NCBI GenBank assembly: GCA_016719815.1
Contig: JADJYK010000021.1
Span: forward strand, 1 to 30,264
Direction: 5' to 3'
DNA: 30,264 nt
Origin: Chitinophagaceae bacterium
GTDB lineage: Bacteria; Bacteroidota; Bacteroidia; Chitinophagales; Chitinophagaceae
Shown here: piece by piece, positions 28,014 through 30,264 of the stretch
How the letters are laid out: every line of letters begins with the position of its first letter
Numbering within the stretch: position 1 is the stretch's first letter
Position numbers and translations under genes: made by a program
The notes under the pieces: model-generated
Seen by the model: only the letters and a program-made list of their open reading frames with translations
Told to the model about the DNA's origin: nothing
The model's database searches: none

Positions 28014-29609
28014 ACTTCCAGAAGTAAAACGAACTCCTGTTCCAGTGACAAAGAGTTATCATAAAGCAATTGGATAATGTCTTTACCAAATTTTGCATAA
28101 TACCAGCAGATATTATCACAACGTTCCTGTAAACCATCACCTGAAAAAGGGCTTCTTTAATGGTATGAATTCGTTTTTTCTGTTCGCTGAATTTTCTTTT
28201 CTCAGCACGGAGCAGTTTCTTTTCTAACTCCCGTAATTGCTTTATTGCATTTATCTTGAGTGCTTCAGTGTGGCGGGAAAGTGAATCGTCAACTGTGGAA
28301 ATTTGCCCTTTCAGTTGTTCATAAACAGTTGCGGCCGCCTGTATAGCCATACTGATATCCAGGTCATTTTTACTTTCACTTTTTACCAGTTTATCGAGTA
28401 AGTCCTGTTCAGATAAAAAGAAATCCGCAGTTTGAAAATTGAGTGTTGCAATTCTCTCCTTCCATTTCTTTTCAACCAGTAAAAGGAATTACGCAATATC
28501 AGCAAAGGGAAAGGCACTCCGTAATGTTCAAATAAATTTTTCAACTGCAGCCAGTAAGCAGTTTCTCCGCCACCACCTATAAAAGCAATATTTGGCAAAA
28601 TCGTTTCCTGGTATAATCCCCGCAAAATTACATTCGGGCTGAATCGTTCCGGAAATCCATTTAATTCAGCAAGTAACTCCGTCTCCGTAAATTGTTTTTC
28701 CCTGTTTACTATCTTCCATTTCCCGTTTTCTTTTTCAGTCCTTTCCCGGCTATTTCTCTCCAAATAGAAAAGGTTAATTTCTCTTGGACTGGCCTGTGTT
28801 TTATATCCTGCGTTTTCCAGACCGGCTCCGGTTTGTTGTACAATTATTGAAGAATTCTGATTTAACAATTCATCTTCAAAAACCGGAATCATTTGTCTTT
28901 TCAACTCAGCATTATCAGGAATAAGTACAAGCAGGCCATATTCCCCAAACAGGTTGTTTACAAAATGAAAAGTTGCTTCCTGTATAGTTATGCCCTGTTT
29001 ATATGCATCCATCAGCAAACTGGTTATTTCATCACCATGTGGTAATACGCCTAACTGACCTTTCACCTGTTCAATAAGTTGCAGCAGTTCCTTATCAACT
29101 TTCATCCTGCCTACCGCACCGGTTTGACTAGTTTTCCATTCCAGCTTTTTGCCGGCAAGATGGATATGGTTTAATTCTGCCAGGTCTGCATCTTCCGACC
29201 CCATATAATACACCGGAATAAAATTGTATTGCGGTAACGCTTCATTCAAAGTTTCCGCAAGTTTTACAGCATGAAGAATTTTATATACAAAATACAGTGG
29301 CCCGGTAAAAATATTATTCTGGTGTGCTGTAGTTACTGTAAATGTATTGTCATCCTTCAGCAGCGAAATATTTGCAGTAACCTTTGCTGATGCTTCAACA
29401 CCTGCATACTGCCTGTTCAGTTCTCCAACCAATATCTGTCTCGTGCTGGCAAATTGTTTCCTGGTCTCGATTGCTTTTTGCACTCCGGCAAGAGTAGCTC
29501 CATGGGCTGCAAATGAAGTTAGTGGCTGCACCTGGTCAATATAGTCCAGTGCAATCTTTGAGAAAGCACCGGTTTGCCTGTAAGGTATTCGTAATGAAGT
29601 AAAATGCAT
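28010..29609 (-). CDS. bshC: BshC, putative cysteine ligase of bacillithiol synthesis (two frameshifts)
   Basis: BshC adds cysteine to glucosaminyl-malate, the last step to bacillithiol, in the cytoplasm. The start is ATG 29609 (MHFTSLRIPYRQTGAFSKIALDYI in part). Family motifs: TTAHQNNIFTGPLYFVYKIL (usually T-G-Q-Q-x-G-x-x-x-G-P-L-Y-x-x-Y-K), FIPVYYMGSEDADLAELNHI (W-x-x-S-E-D-H-D-x-x-E), ILRGLYQETILPNIAFIGGG (R-P-L-Y-Q-x-x-x-L-P) and the C-terminal DGLQERCDNICWYYAKFG. A missing base near 28482 and another near 28135 break the frame; the reading resumes to the stop at 28010-28012. About 533 residues, usual for BshC. A coiled region (~400-470) is rich in Lys and Glu, as in the family. bshA and bshB are not in the window. 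Confidence 0.85.
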
Positions 29610-29618
29610 ACTGTTTTG

Positions 29619-29626
29619 TAAAAGTA
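29619..29626 (-). promoter_or_regulatory. Candidate -7 box for bshC
   Basis: TACTTTTA on the minus strand resembles TAnnTTTG with one mismatch and ends ten bases before the bshC ATG. A TTG lies 24 bases upstream, slightly beyond the usual spacing, so support is modest. Confidence 0.3.
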
Positions 29627-29743
29627 ACACAGGAAGGGTTAAAAAGTTCCCAACAGGATGTTCATTTTTAACTTCCTAACAGCCTCAAAATCCTTATTTT
29701 AAAACCTATTACAGAATCTGAAACTAAAAATTTAATGCTTTGA

Positions 29744-30264
29744 ATGGAAACCTACAGGAAAAATCCTGCTCATTGCCATGCCAGCCTTTCTTGCACTGAT
29801 ACTTTTTGGAAAGTGGTGGGGCTGGCGCAAAGGCTTCGACACTGTGCGGAATATGGATATGATTTCATCGCTCAGTTCAGGTATTACCAATGTTACAAAG
29901 AGTGTACTTGAACTTACCATTGTTATTGCCATTTACCCTTTCATGCTCAGCAACCTGGCCTTAACCCACATTGAGAGTACCTTTCTCATATATTTTCTAA
30001 CTTTCATCATATTGGACTTTAATGGTTACTGGGTACACCGCTGGAGCCATGAAATAAATCTCTTCTGGAACCTGCATGTAATCCACCATAGCAGCGAAGA
30101 ATATAACCTGGCCTGTGCCCTGCGGCAAAGCATATCCGCATTCTTTAACATGTTTACCATCTTGCTGCTTCCTGCAGCACTGCTGGGTATACCGGAGGAA
30201 GTGATAAACACTGTAGCCCCCCTGCACCTGTTTGCACAGTTCTGGTATCATACCCGCCATATTG
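29744..30264 (+). CDS. Sterol desaturase/fatty acid hydroxylase family protein, 3' end outside window
   Basis: From ATG 29744 (METY) a one-base indel near 29755 shifts into the frame GKILLIAMPAFLALILFGKW, which stays open to the window edge. It has membrane helices (LELTIVIAIYPFMLSNLALT, TFLIYFLTFIILDFNGYWV) and the di-iron histidine boxes of the family: H-R-W-S-H-E, then WNLHVIHHSSEEYNL (H-x-x-H-H) and the start of another box, FWYHTRHI. Such membrane oxygenases hydroxylate or desaturate lipids, sterols or carotenoids with O2; the substrate is unknown. About 173 residues are visible of an expected 260-400. It is divergent from bshC, with 134 bases between the starts. Confidence 0.8.

Noticed and set aside
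12..30264. tRNA, rRNA, CRISPR arrays, insertion sequences or prophage
   Set aside because: Reading both strands by eye, I found no transposase motifs, regularly spaced repeats or RNA-gene signatures; small RNAs cannot be excluded without computation.

Overview
The window looks like chromosomal DNA of a member of the Bacteroidota, most likely a Chitinophagaceae-type bacterium. The clues are moderate AT-richness, several TTTG-N~20-TAnnTTTG promoter motifs, lipoprotein signal peptides, a TonB-type transducer, a bacillithiol enzyme (BshC) and a WG-repeat protein. The placement is inferred from gene content only. No rRNA, tRNA, CRISPR array or transposase was recognised.

Many long reading frames are broken by one- or two-base indels, often in homopolymers. 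Affected genes include actP, folC, fbp, lysC, purK, the RND pump, tolC and bshC. Because the frame resumes with intact family motifs and the genes include housekeeping ones, I read most breaks as sequencing or assembly errors. Those genes are given as one feature, with approximate break positions.

Layout. 1-1.8 kb: a secreted WG-repeat protein (-) and a small secreted NTF2-like protein (+). 1.76-5.5 kb: a minus-strand operon of a DUF485 small subunit, an ActP-type Na+/carboxylate symporter with an enlarged extracytoplasmic loop, and an outer-membrane porin, ending in an intrinsic terminator. 5.6-9.3 kb: a calcineurin-like phosphoesterase (+) convergent with a roughly 950-residue membrane sensor (-) of order TM-Cache-TM-PAS-PAS-CBS-CBS-nucleotidyltransferase (DUF294), the most unusual gene here. 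9.5-12 kb: a TonB-like protein and folC, separated by a mosaic intergenic repeat. 11.9-15.4 kb: minus-strand NUDIX hydrolase, DinB/YfiT protein, FKBP isomerase, ABC ATPase and fructose-1,6-bisphosphatase. 15.5-16.8 kb: aspartate kinase (+). 17-20.5 kb: an unrecognised lipoprotein, an L,D-transpeptidase fused to a TonB-C-like domain, and 4-hydroxyphenylpyruvate dioxygenase (all -). 20.7-28 kb (+): purK, a tripartite RND efflux operon (adaptor, pump, TolC), then purE. 28-29.6 kb: bshC (-), whose stop codon overlaps that of purE. 29.7 kb to the end: a sterol-desaturase-family hydroxylase cut off by the window edge.

How the genes work together. The porin, symporter and small subunit form a carboxylate uptake route; the nearby Cache/PAS/CBS/nucleotidyltransferase protein is a plausible sensor of the same nutrients, though this is inference. 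PurK and PurE catalyse consecutive steps of purine synthesis but are separated by the efflux operon. BshC makes bacillithiol, and the DinB/YfiT protein belongs to a superfamily containing bacillithiol S-transferases.
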